Shown here: in pieces, positions 14,060 to 21,579 of the stretch
How positions within the stretch are numbered: position 1 is the first letter of the stretch
Layout: every line of letters begins with the position of its first letter
Assembly (NCBI GenBank): GCA_035555435.1
Contig: DATMGN010000013.1
Span: 1 to 24,170, forward strand
DNA: 24,170 bases
From: 73-13 sp035555435
GTDB taxonomy: Bacteria; Actinomycetota; Actinomycetes; Actinomycetales; Microbacteriaceae
Direction of reading: 5' to 3'
Translations under genes and position numbers: made by a program
Notes under the pieces: generated by a model
The model's database searches: none
The model's input: only the letters and a program-made list of their open reading frames with translations
What the model was told of the DNA's origin: nothing

Positions 14060-17000
14060 AGCGGAAGTCGCGCGAGCTGTGCCGCACCCCGACCCGGAGC
14101 GGCTCGAAGGCGTCCGCGAGGATGCCGACGACGCCCTCCTCGGAGCGCTCGAGCATGCCGCGCACGATGAGCGCCGGCGCCCCGCGCACGACGTGTCGGT
14201 AGCGCGACCACACGCCGACCGTGCAGATCACGTTGACGAGGCCGTGCTCGTCCTCGAGATTGATGAACGTCACGCCGGAGGCCGTCGCGGGTCGCTGGCG
14301 GTGCGTCACGAGTCCCGCGATCTCGATGCGACGACCCGCCTCGGCCGCGCGCAGCCGGGTCGAGGGCAGCACGCCGCGCGCGTCGAGCTCCTGCCGGAAG
14401 TGCGCGACCGGGTGATCGTCGACGCTGACGCCCGTCGCCCGGAGGTCCTCGGCGAGCCGCTCGAACGCGCTCTGGTCGGGGAAGAGCGGCGGCTGCACGG
14501 CGACGACGGTGCCGGGGAGGAACTCGGCACGGTCGCGCGCCGCCCCGCCGGCCTCCCAGAGCGCTTGGCGGCGGGTGAGTCCGAAGCCGTCGAACGCACC
14601 GGCGCTCGCGAGGGCCTCCAGCTGGCGTTCTGACAGGTCGGTGCGGCGGACGAGGTCGCGCATCGAGCGGTAGGGACCGTGCTCGTCGCGCTCCGCGACG
14701 ATGCGCGCGGCGGTCTCGGTGCCGATGCCCGTGATCTGGGCGAGGCCGAGGCGGACGGCCGGCCCATCATCCTCGAGGGTCGTGCCGACGCCCGAGCGGG
14801 CGAGGTCGGGCCGCCGCACCTGCACGCCGTGACGGCGCGCGTCGGCGACGAGCGTCGCGGGGGAGTAGAACCCCATCGGCTGCGAGTCGAGGAGGCCGGC
14901 GAGGAACGCGGCGGGATACCGCAGCTTGAACCATGAGCTCGCGTACACGAGCAGCGCGAACGACAGTGAGTGGCTCTCCGCGAAGCCGAAGTCCGCAAAC
15001 GCGAGGATCTGCCGGTAGATCGCATGGGCGGCATCGCCCTCGAGTCCGTTGCGGGCCATCCCCTCGTAGAGCCGCTCGCGGACGGACTCGATGCGCTCGA
15101 TGCCGCGCTTGGAGCCCATCGCCCGGCGCAGCAGGTCGGCGTCCTCCGCGGAGCAGTCGCCGATGACCATCGCCATCTGCATGAGCTGCTCCTGGAAGAC
15201 GGGCACGCCGAGCGTGCGCTCGAGCACGGGCTCCAGCTTCGGATGCGGGTAGGTGACGGGCTCGCGTCCCATCTTGCGCCGCACGAACGGGTGCACCGCG
15301 CCGCCCTGGATCGGGCCGGGCCGGATGAGCGCGATCTGGATCGCGAGGTCGTAGAAGCATCGGGGCTGCAGCCGGGGGAGCAGCCCCATCTGCGCCCGGG
15401 ACTCGACCTGGAACACGCCGATCGAGTCGGCCCGCGCGAGCATGTCGTAGACCTCGGGGTCCTCCTTCGGGATCGTCGCGAGGCTCCAGCGGGTCCCGGT
15501 GCTCGCCTCGACGAGCTCGAAGGTGCGCTGCAGCGCCGAGAGCATGCCGAGCCCGAGGAGGTCGAACTTGACGAGCCCGATCCAGGCGGAGTCGTCCTTG
15601 TCCCACTGGATGACGGTGCGGCCGTCCATCCGGGCATGCTCGATCGGCACGACCTCGCCGACGGGTCGCTCCGTCAGCACCATCCCCCCGGAGTGGATCC
15701 CGAGGTGTCGCGGGGCTTTGAGTAGCTCGGAGGCGTATTCGACGACCTGCGCGGGGATGTCGGACTCCTCGGTGCCGACCATGCTGTGCCGCTCGACGAG
15801 CTTCGCGTAGGCGTCCTGCTGGCCCGGGGAGTAGCCGAGCGCGCGCGCCATGTCGCGGATGGCGTTCTTCGGGCGGTACTGGATGACGTTGCACACCTGC
15901 GCCGCGCGCTCGCGGCCGTACTTCGCGAAGACGTACTGGATGATCTCCTCGCGCCGCTCCGAGTCGAAGTCGACGTCGATGTCTGGCTCCTCGTCGCGCA
16001 TCGAGGACAGGAATCGCTCGAACGGCAGGTCGTAGCCGATCGCGTCGACCGCGGTGATGCCGAGGAGGTAGCAGACGGCGGAGGCCGCCGCGCTGCCGCG
16101 GCCCTGGCAGAGGATGCCGCGGCGGCGCGCCTCGGCGACGATGTCGTGCACGATGAGGAAGTACCCGGGGAAGTCTTTGGCTTCGATGACGTCGAGCTCG
16201 TGGGCGATCCGCTGCCGGCCGGCCGCGTCGAGCGCGGGGTAGCGCTCGGGCACGGCCCCCCAGACGAGTTCGCGGAGCCAGGACATCTGGGTGTGGCCCT
16301 CGGGCACCTGCTGCCGGGGGAGCGCGGGTTTGATGCGGCGCAGGGAGAACGCGATCTCCTCGGCGATCGAGACGGTGCGGGCGACCGCGCCGGGGTAGCG
16401 CCGGAAGCGCTCGCGCATCTCGCGTCCGCTGCGCAGGTGCGCGGATTCGTGCGCGGGCAGCCAGCCGTCGAGCTCGTCGAGCGAGCGCCCGGCGCGGACC
16501 GCGGCGATCGCGGTGGCGAGCCGGGCCTGCTCGGGCCTGGCGTAGTGCACGTTGTTCGTCGCGACGGTCGCGAGCCGGCGCTCGGCGGCGATCGCGGCGA
16601 GCACGTCGTTGCGCCGGGAGTCGAGGGGGTCGCCGTGGTCGATCAGCTCGACGAGGACGCCGTCGGGGCCGAAGCGCTCGACGAGCCGGTCGATCGCGGC
16701 CGCGGCCGCATCCGGCCCCTCGTCGGCGAGCGCCGTGCGCACCGATCCTTTGCGGCAGCCGGTGAGGGCGATGAGGTGGTCGCGGTGGGCGGCGAGCTCG
16801 TCGAGCTCGTAATGCGGGCGGCCTTTCTCGCCGCCGCGCAGCTGGGCGGTCGTGATCGCTCCGGAGAGCCGGTGGTAGCCCTCGGGGCCGCGGGCGAGCA
16901 GCAACAGGTGCTCGCCGCCCGGATCCGGCACGCCGGTCCTGACCCCGTCCGTCTTCGACTCGCGCTCGTCGGGAGCGTGTCGGAGGCTCAGCTCCGCGCC

Positions 17001-17336
17001 GAACACGGTCGAGACCCGCGTCGCCTCCGCGGCCTCGGCGAAGCGCACGGCGCCGTAGTAGCCGTCGTGGTCGGTCAGCGCGATCGCGGTGAGGCCGAGC
17101 CGAGCCGCCTCCTCGATGAGCTCCTCGGGTCCCGACGCCCCGTCGAGGAAGGAGTAGGTGGAGTGCGCGTGCAGTTCCGCGTAGGGGACGGCGTCCTGCG
17201 GTCGCTCGATGGGGGGCGGCAGGTAGGGGCCGCGCGAGGTGGAGACGGGCGCGTCGATCGGCGCCGTGTCGCGGGCCCGGCCCTCGAGCGTCTCGACGAG
17301 CTCGCGCCAGGACATGGGCGGGTTGTGGAAGCCCAT
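14058..17336 (-). CDS. dnaE2: Error-prone DNA polymerase DnaE2 (ImuC)
   Basis: This 1092-residue C-family polymerase is of normal length for DnaE2. An N-terminal PHP domain has HAHS (56-59) and TDHD (88-91). The polymerase core carries PDIDVDF (451-457) with the catalytic aspartates, and the OB-fold region near the end (IEIAGLVTHRQRP onward) is followed by the SRDFR terminus typical of DnaE2. It is the actual polymerase of the SOS-induced mutasome, recruited to the sliding clamp through ImuB. The frame stays open far upstream to 19292, but that part is a shadow of imuB and imuA'. ATG at 17336 is set by a TGATG overlap with the imuB stop, implying translational coupling. It is the last gene of the imuA'-imuB-dnaE2 operon. 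Confidence 0.95.
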   Translation of the reverse strand: MGFHNPPMSWRELVETLEGRARDTAPIDAPVSTSRGPYLPPPIERPQDAVPYAELHAHSTYSFLDGASGPEELIEEAARLGLTAIALTDHDGYYGAVRFAEAAEATRVSTVFGAELSLRHAPDERESKTDGVRTGVPDPGGEHLLLLARGPEGYHRLSGAITTAQLRGGEKGRPHYELDELAAHRDHLIALTGCRKGSVRTALADEGPDAAAAAIDRLVERFGPDGVLVELIDHGDPLDSRRNDVLAAIAAERRLATVATNNVHYARPEQARLATAIAAVRAGRSLDELDGWLPAHESAHLRSGREMRERFRRYPGAVARTVSIAEEIAFSLRRIKPALPRQQVPEGHTQMSWLRELVWGAVPERYPALDAAGRQRIAHELDVIEAKDFPGYFLIVHDIVAEARRRGILCQGRGSAAASAVCYLLGITAVDAIGYDLPFERFLSSMRDEEPDIDVDFDSERREEIIQYVFAKYGRERAAQVCNVIQYRPKNAIRDMARALGYSPGQQDAYAKLVERHSMVGTEESDIPAQVVEYASELLKAPRHLGIHSGGMVLTERPVGEVVPIEHARMDGRTVIQWDKDDSAWIGLVKFDLLGLGMLSALQRTFELVEASTGTRWSLATIPKEDPEVYDMLARADSIGVFQVESRAQMGLLPRLQPRCFYDLAIQIALIRPGPIQGGAVHPFVRRKMGREPVTYPHPKLEPVLERTLGVPVFQEQLMQMAMVIGDCSAEDADLLRRAMGSKRGIERIESVRERLYEGMARNGLEGDAAHAIYRQILAFADFGFAESHSLSFALLVYASSWFKLRYPAAFLAGLLDSQPMGFYSPATLVADARRHGVQVRRPDLARSGVGTTLEDDGPAVRLGLAQITGIGTETAARIVAERDEHGPYRSMRDLVRRTDLSERQLEALASAGAFDGFGLTRRQALWEAGGAARDRAEFLPGTVVAVQPPLFPDQSAFERLAEDLRATGVSVDDHPVAHFRQELDARGVLPSTRLRAAEAGRRIEIAGLVTHRQRPATASGVTFINLEDEHGLVNVICTVGVWSRYRHVVRGAPALIVRGMLERSEEGVVGILADAFEPLRVGVRHSSRDFR

Positions 17337-18877
17337 CAGTCGTACCCGCCCTCGATCGACCAGTCGTCGCCCTCGAGGAGCAGCAACCAGGCGGAACCGC
17401 TCTCGTCGACGGCCTGGAAGCGGTGCGCGCGCCGCATCGTGCCCGGATCCCAGTTGTGCTCGATGAGCGGCCAGGGACCGGACCAGGCGACGATGCGTCG
17501 TGCCGAGCCCTGGATCCGCAGCCTCGCGGGATGCCCGTCGAGGTGCGCTCGTGCGCGCACTCGCACGGGCGAGCCGTCCTCCGTCTCGACCGCGATGGGG
17601 ATGGGGTCCTGCGGCACGGCTGACGGCAGCGGCGGCGGCAGGCTCCCGGGCCACGGTCGATCGTCGCCGGTGCGTGCCGCCGCGATCGGGCGCTCGCCCC
17701 ACGGGGTCAGCACGATGCGGTCGGCGAGCCGTCGCCCGCCGCCGAGGCTCGCGGTGAGCACGCCGCGGTGACCCAGGATCGCCTGCACCCGCGCGAAGGC
17801 GTGGTGGACCCGCTCGTCGCTCGCCCCGCCGAACAGTCCCGGCTCGTGCTCGCCGATCGGATCGACCGCCTCGGGCGTCAGCCGGACGGTCGCGACGCCC
17901 TCCGCGAGCGCCTCGGCGCTGCGGGCATCGGCGCTCGCGACGTCGAGCTGCCAGCGCACCCGATCGACGATGCTCGCCGCGTCGAAGGACGAGGTGTGCG
18001 CCCAGAGCCGCTCCGCGATGCCGCCGCGCGGTCCGATGAGCTCGATCCGCAGCTCGGTGCAGGCGAGCTGGCGGTCGACGAGTCCCGCGACGAACTCCTC
18101 GGCCCCCATTCGGATGCCGAACGCGACCTGGTCGGCGATCGTCAGGGGCGGTTCGAACGCGATCTCGCGGGCGAGCTCGGGCGGCGGCCGGCGCGGCGCG
18201 ACCCGGCGCGAGTCCCGCCCCGCGGCGAGCGCATGCAGGTGCGCGCCGGTCGGCCCGAAGCGCTCGAGGACGTGGTCGGCGCCGAGCGCCGCGAAGCCGC
18301 CGAGCGTCCGCACGCCGAGTTGGTCGAGCAGCCGCGCGAGCGCGTCGTCGCCGAGTGACTCGACGGCGATCGGCGCGAGGAACTCGGCGGCGCCGCCGGC
18401 GGGCACGACGAGCACGGGAGCGGCGCGCCGTGCCGCCTGCTCCGCCGTGAAGCGGCCGTCGGCGACCCCCGCGGCGGCCTCTGGGAAGCCTTCCGCGCGC
18501 AGGTGGGCGACGAGCGCCTGCGCGGCGGGCGCCTCGCCCCCGTAGTAGCGGGCCGGTCCCCGGATCCGGATCGCGGCGAGCCCCGGCCGGATGATCTGCA
18601 TGCCCGGCGCGAGCTGCTCGAGCCGGTCGACGACGGGCAGGAACTCGCGCGCGTCCCGCCCCGGGTCGGCGGACGCGAGGTGCAGGCCGGGCGCGCGGGC
18701 GTGGGCGTCGCGCCGGCGCATGCCGCGTCGCACGCCGAGGCGTCGGGCGAGCGCGGAGCAGGCCACGACGGAGTTGCCCACGAGCACCGCGATCGGCGCG
18801 TGGGCGGGGACGATGCTCGAGCGCATGAGCGCGGTCACCGGCCAGTCCGGCAGCCAGAGCACGAGGCAGCGCTCCAT
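17336..18877 (-). CDS. imuB: ImuB, Y-family polymerase-like mutasome hub
   Basis: This 513-residue relative of DinB-type polymerases opens with LVLWLPDWPV (5-14), the typical ImuB version of the first palm motif. The second palm motif, which normally holds the catalytic Asp-Glu pair, reads IRIRGPARYYGG (103-114) and lacks it. The protein should therefore be catalytically dead and act as an adaptor linking DnaE2 to the sliding clamp. Near residues 345-351 EPGLFGG sits where mycobacterial ImuB has its clamp-binding motif, but with Glu in place of Gln. The C-terminal region is the part known to contact partner proteins. Its ATG overlaps the imuA' stop and its stop overlaps the dnaE2 start, both as TGATG. 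Confidence 0.92.
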   Translation of the reverse strand: MERCLVLWLPDWPVTALMRSSIVPAHAPIAVLVGNSVVACSALARRLGVRRGMRRRDAHARAPGLHLASADPGRDAREFLPVVDRLEQLAPGMQIIRPGLAAIRIRGPARYYGGEAPAAQALVAHLRAEGFPEAAAGVADGRFTAEQAARRAAPVLVVPAGGAAEFLAPIAVESLGDDALARLLDQLGVRTLGGFAALGADHVLERFGPTGAHLHALAAGRDSRRVAPRRPPPELAREIAFEPPLTIADQVAFGIRMGAEEFVAGLVDRQLACTELRIELIGPRGGIAERLWAHTSSFDAASIVDRVRWQLDVASADARSAEALAEGVATVRLTPEAVDPIGEHEPGLFGGASDERVHHAFARVQAILGHRGVLTASLGGGRRLADRIVLTPWGERPIAAARTGDDRPWPGSLPPPLPSAVPQDPIPIAVETEDGSPVRVRARAHLDGHPARLRIQGSARRIVAWSGPWPLIEHNWDPGTMRRAHRFQAVDESGSAWLLLLEGDDWSIEGGYD

Positions 18878-19620
18878 CAGCCGGCCGCCGCGCGGTCGGG
18901 GGTCTCGATACGCTGCTGCGCGCTATTCGACCCGCGTTCCGCGGTCTCGATTCGTCGCTGCGTGGCACTCGACCCGAGCGCATCGTGTGCTCCCGCGAGC
19001 ACGATCCGTCCCCGCCGCAGCGCCCCCGAGCGCCGCGAGGCGACGACGACGCCCGCCGTGCACCGCTCGAGGAGCCCGTGTCCGCTGCCGAGCCCCGTCC
19101 ACTCCCGGTCCTCGATGTCGAGCCGGGCCTCCGCGAGCGGCCAGGCCCCCTGGACGAGGAGGACCGCGTGCCGCTCGCGCAGGCGTGCGGCGAGCCGCGA
19201 CGCCTCCGCGTCGCGGACTCGCGTGCCGGGGCGCACCGCGACGACGCCGATCGATTCCGCGAGCGCGCCGACGACGCCGAGCCAGCGATCACCGGGATGG
19301 GGCACGAACGCGATGCGCTCGAGGTCCACGCCCGCCGCCAGCGCCGACTCGACGCCGAACTCGGGGATGCCGACGACCGCGCACCAGATGCCGGCGGCCG
19401 AGGGCGCGGCGAGCATCGTGGTCAGCAGTGCGCCGGAGCGTCCGAGCGCGTACGCGCCGCCCGCCCGCAGTCCGCGGTCGGGCAGCAGCCGGGCGATGCC
19501 CGGTGCGACCGGCAGCACGGGCGCCGCGGCCGCGATGCGACCCGAGCGGCCGACGCGCCCGAGGCGCTCGACCTGCTCGATGCGCGCCCGGAGCCGGGCG
19601 ACCTCCGCCGCATTCGTCAT
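18877..19620 (-). CDS. imuA': ImuA'-like SOS mutagenesis accessory protein
   Basis: This 247-residue protein is the first gene of the cassette. It resembles the divergent actinobacterial ImuA' proteins, relatives of the RecA/SulA-like fold that are required with ImuB and DnaE2 for damage-induced mutagenesis. A Walker-like region is degenerate (GGAYALGRSGAL, near 55-66). The N-terminus is a helix rich in Arg (TNAAEVARLRARIEQVERL). ATG at 19620 is preferred over the upstream in-frame ATG at 19656. The promoter and LexA site occupy 19628-19656, so the upstream start would lie before the transcription start. The last 30 residues (SATQRRIET ... SAQQRIET) are encoded by two copies of a 34-bp repeat and look like acquired sequence. 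Confidence 0.85.
   Translation of the reverse strand: MTNAAEVARLRARIEQVERLGRVGRSGRIAAAAPVLPVAPGIARLLPDRGLRAGGAYALGRSGALLTTMLAAPSAAGIWCAVVGIPEFGVESALAAGVDLERIAFVPHPGDRWLGVVGALAESIGVVAVRPGTRVRDAEASRLAARLRERHAVLLVQGAWPLAEARLDIEDREWTGLGSGHGLLERCTAGVVVASRRSGALRRGRIVLAGAHDALGSSATQRRIETAERGSNSAQQRIETPDRAAAG
18901..18976. repeat. Two in-frame copies of a 34-bp repeat inside imuA'
   Basis: Copy A (18901-18934) and copy B (18943-18976) agree at 27 of 34 positions, both starting GGTCTCGAT and ending CGACCCG, with a 42-bp period (14 codons). Each copy has partial inverted ends (GGTCTCGA against TCGACCC). The motif resembles the GGTCTCGATACGC...CTCGACC repeats that I recall as dispersed extragenic elements in Microbacteriaceae genomes. 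Here they encode the C-terminus of ImuA'. Confidence 0.7.
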
Positions 19621-19627
19621 GCCGGGA

Positions 19628-19656
19628 AGTATCGAACATATGTTCGAATGATGCAA
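19628..19656 (-). promoter_or_regulatory. imu operon promoter
   Basis: On the minus strand TTGCAT (-35, 19651-19656) and GATACT (-10, 19628-19633) are separated by exactly 17 bp. The -10 ends 7 nt before the ATG at 19620, so the mRNA is probably leaderless. This is the best-formed promoter in the window, and it contains a LexA site. Confidence 0.75.
19632..19647. promoter_or_regulatory. LexA (SOS) box
   Basis: TCGAACATATGTTCGA is a perfect 16-bp palindrome matching the actinobacterial LexA box consensus TCGAACN4GTTCGA. It lies almost wholly in the spacer between the -35 and -10 of the imu operon, overlapping the -10 by 2 bp. LexA would block RNA polymerase until DNA damage triggers its self-cleavage. 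Confidence 0.93.
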
Positions 19657-19659
19657 GCG

Positions 19660-19677
19660 GCCGGTTCATCTTCCGGC
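19660..19677 (-). terminator. Possible copC terminator hairpin
   Basis: GCCGG (19660-19664) and CCGGC (19673-19677) form a 5-bp stem with an 8-nt loop, 28 bp past the copC stop on the minus strand and directly before the imu promoter. The short stem makes this a weak call. Confidence 0.3.
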
Positions 19678-19705
19678 GTGTCGCCGCGCGGCCGCGGGCC
19701 GGGCC

Positions 19706-20245
19706 TCAGCGCCGGCGGCGGATCGCGATGATGGAGCCGATGACGACGAGCGCGAGCGCGACGGAGACCGCGAGCCACACCGGCCACAGCGGCGCCTCCA
19801 CGGGAGGCTCGACGAGGGTGCCGGGTCCAGCGGTGGGGGGCGCCTGGGCGCCCGCGACGCTGAACGGGATCTCGCCGGAGACAGGGTGCCCGTCGGCGCT
19901 GACGACCTGGTACTGCATGACGTAGGCGCCGCCGGCGAGCGGGACGCCGGGGGTCGACAGCGTCGGCCCGTCGATCGTGAGCGGCCCGCTCGTCATCTCC
20001 TCGCCGGTCGTGACGGCGACGATTCGCAGCGCGAAGCCCTCGCCTGCGCCCGTGATGTCTGCGAGGTCCTCGTTCGCCGTGATCGAGAAGCGCTCGGGCG
20101 CCGAGGCGATCTCCTCGCCGGCCCCCGGGGTCGATTCGACGATCGTCGAGTGCGCCGCTGCGGGGGTGGAGAACGCGATGGCGGCGGCGATGGCGATGAT
20201 CAGACCCGCCGCCGCGCGCACGGGTACAGAGGCGTTTCGGGACAT
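19706..20245 (-). CDS. CopC-domain copper-binding protein, membrane-tethered
   Basis: This 179-residue exported protein has a signal peptide that should be cut after AAA, leaving His32 as the new N-terminus (HSTIVESTPGAG). This matches the mature N-terminal His copper ligand of CopC. The conserved SADGHPVSG (116-124), with Asp118 and His120, supplies the other expected copper ligands. After a Pro-rich linker, one transmembrane helix (153-175) and an IRRRR stop-transfer tail anchor the domain outside the membrane. No copD-like gene is adjacent, so it may act alone in copper handling. ATG at 20245 lies 6 nt after a GATAAT -10 on the minus strand, and no ribosome binding site is visible. It is divergent from clpX. 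Confidence 0.88.
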   Translation of the reverse strand: MSRNASVPVRAAAGLIIAIAAAIAFSTPAAAHSTIVESTPGAGEEIASAPERFSITANEDLADITGAGEGFALRIVAVTTGEEMTSGPLTIDGPTLSTPGVPLAGGAYVMQYQVVSADGHPVSGEIPFSVAGAQAPPTAGPGTLVEPPVEAPLWPVWLAVSVALALVVIGSIIAIRRRR

Positions 20246-20251
20246 GCCGCC

Positions 20252-20281
20252 ATTATCCCCGCGCTTGCCTGGCGATGTCGG
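20252..20281 (-). promoter_or_regulatory. copC promoter
   Basis: On the minus strand GATAAT (20252-20257) is a five-of-six match to the -10 consensus, and CCGACA (20276-20281) lies 18 bp upstream. The -10 ends 6 nt before the ATG, suggesting a leaderless mRNA. Confidence 0.5.
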
Positions 20282-20291
20282 GGATAGCGGT

Positions 20292-20297
20292 TAGGCT
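20292..20297 (+). promoter_or_regulatory. -10 element for clpX
   Basis: TAGGCT ends 7 nt before the clpX ATG at 20305, fitting a leaderless transcript. The divergent copC and clpX promoters share only 59 bp between their start codons, so their polymerase sites overlap. Confidence 0.45.
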
Positions 20298-20304
20298 CGG
20301 GAAC

Positions 20305-21579
20305 ATGGCACGAATCGGTGAAAGCGCCGACCTGCTCAAGTGCTCCTTCTGCGGGAAGAGTCAGAAGCAGGTCCAGCAGCTCATCGCAGGACCCGGGGTC
20401 TACATCTGCGACGAGTGCGTCGAGTTGTGCAACGAGATCATCGCGGAGCGGCTCGCGGAGTCGGCCGAGGGCGAGGTCGCCGACTTCGACCTGCCGAAGC
20501 CGCGCGAGATCTTCGCATTCCTCGAGGAGTATGTGATCGGCCAGGAGGCGGCCAAGAAGGCGCTTTCGGTCGCGGTGTACAACCACTACAAGCGCATCCG
20601 GGCGGCGGGCGAGCTGCACCCCGCGGACGTCGAGGACCAGGTCGAGATCGCGAAGTCCAATATCCTGCTGATCGGTCCGACCGGCTGTGGCAAGACGTAT
20701 CTCGCCCAGACGCTCGCGAAGCGGCTCAACGTGCCGTTCGCCGTCGCCGACGCGACCGCGCTGACGGAGGCCGGCTACGTCGGCGAGGATGTGGAAAACA
20801 TCCTGCTCAAGCTCATCCAGGCCGCCGACTACGACGTCAAGCGCGCCGAGCAGGGGATCATCTACATCGACGAGGTCGACAAGATCGCACGCAAGGCGGA
20901 GAATCCGTCGATTACCCGTGACGTCTCGGGCGAGGGTGTGCAGCAGGCGCTGCTGAAGATCCTGGAGGGCACGGTCGCCTCGGTCCCGCCGCAGGGCGGG
21001 CGCAAGCACCCGCACCAGGAGTTCATCCAGATCGACACGACGAACGTGCTCTTCATCGTCGCGGGCGCGTTCTCGGGGCTCGAGGAGATCATCTCGGGGC
21101 GCGTCGGCAAGAAGGGCATCGGCTTCGGCGCGGAGCTGCATGCGAAGCGCGACGGTGGCGAGCTCTTCCCCGAGGTGCTGCCGGAGGATCTCCACAAGTT
21201 CGGCCTCATCCCCGAGTTCATCGGCCGACTGCCGGTCGTCGCGACCGTGTCGCCGCTCGACCGGGCCGCGCTCATGGACATCCTCACGACGCCGCGCAAT
21301 GCGCTCATCAAGCAGTACCGGCGGATGTTCGAGATCGACGGCGTCGAGCTCGAGTTCGAGCCGGCGGCGCTCGAGGCGATCGCCGACCTCGCGGTGCTGC
21401 GCCAGACGGGTGCCCGCGGCCTGCGCGCGATCATGGAGGAGGTGCTCGGACCGATCATGTTCGACGTGCCGAGCGACGACAAGGTCGCCCGGGTCATCGT
21501 GACGCGCGCGGCGGTGCTGGAGAATGCCGCGCCGACGATCGTGCCGCATGCGCAGCGCCGTACGGAGAAGTCCGCATAG
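20305..21579 (+). CDS. clpX: ATP-dependent Clp protease ATP-binding subunit ClpX
   Basis: This 424-residue AAA+ unfoldase has all expected elements. The N-terminal zinc-binding domain has Cys13, Cys16, Cys35 and Cys38. Walker A is GPTGCGKT (124-131), the pore loop GYVG is at 157-160, and Walker B is in IIYIDEVD (185-192). The IGF loop (272-274) docks onto ClpP. It unfolds tagged or regulatory proteins and feeds them to ClpP1P2. ATG at 20305 gives the conserved MARIGESADLLKCSFCGK start; the frame continues to 20275 but without family support. The downstream membrane protein starts with a GTG that overlaps this stop (TAGTG). Unusually for the phylum it is not next to clpP2. Confidence 0.97.
   Translation: MARIGESADLLKCSFCGKSQKQVQQLIAGPGVYICDECVELCNEIIAERLAESAEGEVADFDLPKPREIFAFLEEYVIGQEAAKKALSVAVYNHYKRIRAAGELHPADVEDQVEIAKSNILLIGPTGCGKTYLAQTLAKRLNVPFAVADATALTEAGYVGEDVENILLKLIQAADYDVKRAEQGIIYIDEVDKIARKAENPSITRDVSGEGVQQALLKILEGTVASVPPQGGRKHPHQEFIQIDTTNVLFIVAGAFSGLEEIISGRVGKKGIGFGAELHAKRDGGELFPEVLPEDLHKFGLIPEFIGRLPVVATVSPLDRAALMDILTTPRNALIKQYRRMFEIDGVELEFEPAALEAIADLAVLRQTGARGLRAIMEEVLGPIMFDVPSDDKVARVIVTRAAVLENAAPTIVPHAQRRTEKSA

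Noticed and set aside
15786..17771. 661-residue plus-strand open frame over dnaE2 and imuB
   Set aside because: It is antisense to two secure genes with catalytic or family motifs and shows no motif of its own.
17337..19292. A 1744-residue open frame that would extend DnaE2 upstream to 19292
   Set aside because: The upstream part overlaps imuB and imuA' out of frame and is Arg/Pro-rich low-complexity shadow sequence. DnaE2 family length and the TGATG junction fix the start at 17336.
14058..19656. Mobile element carrying the imu cassette
   Set aside because: No transposase, integrase, target-site duplication or terminal inverted repeats were seen at the borders with clpP2 and copC. Base composition looks like that of the neighbours.
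20200..21549. 449-residue minus-strand open frame antisense to clpX
   Set aside because: clpX is unambiguous on the plus strand; the antisense frame is a composition effect.
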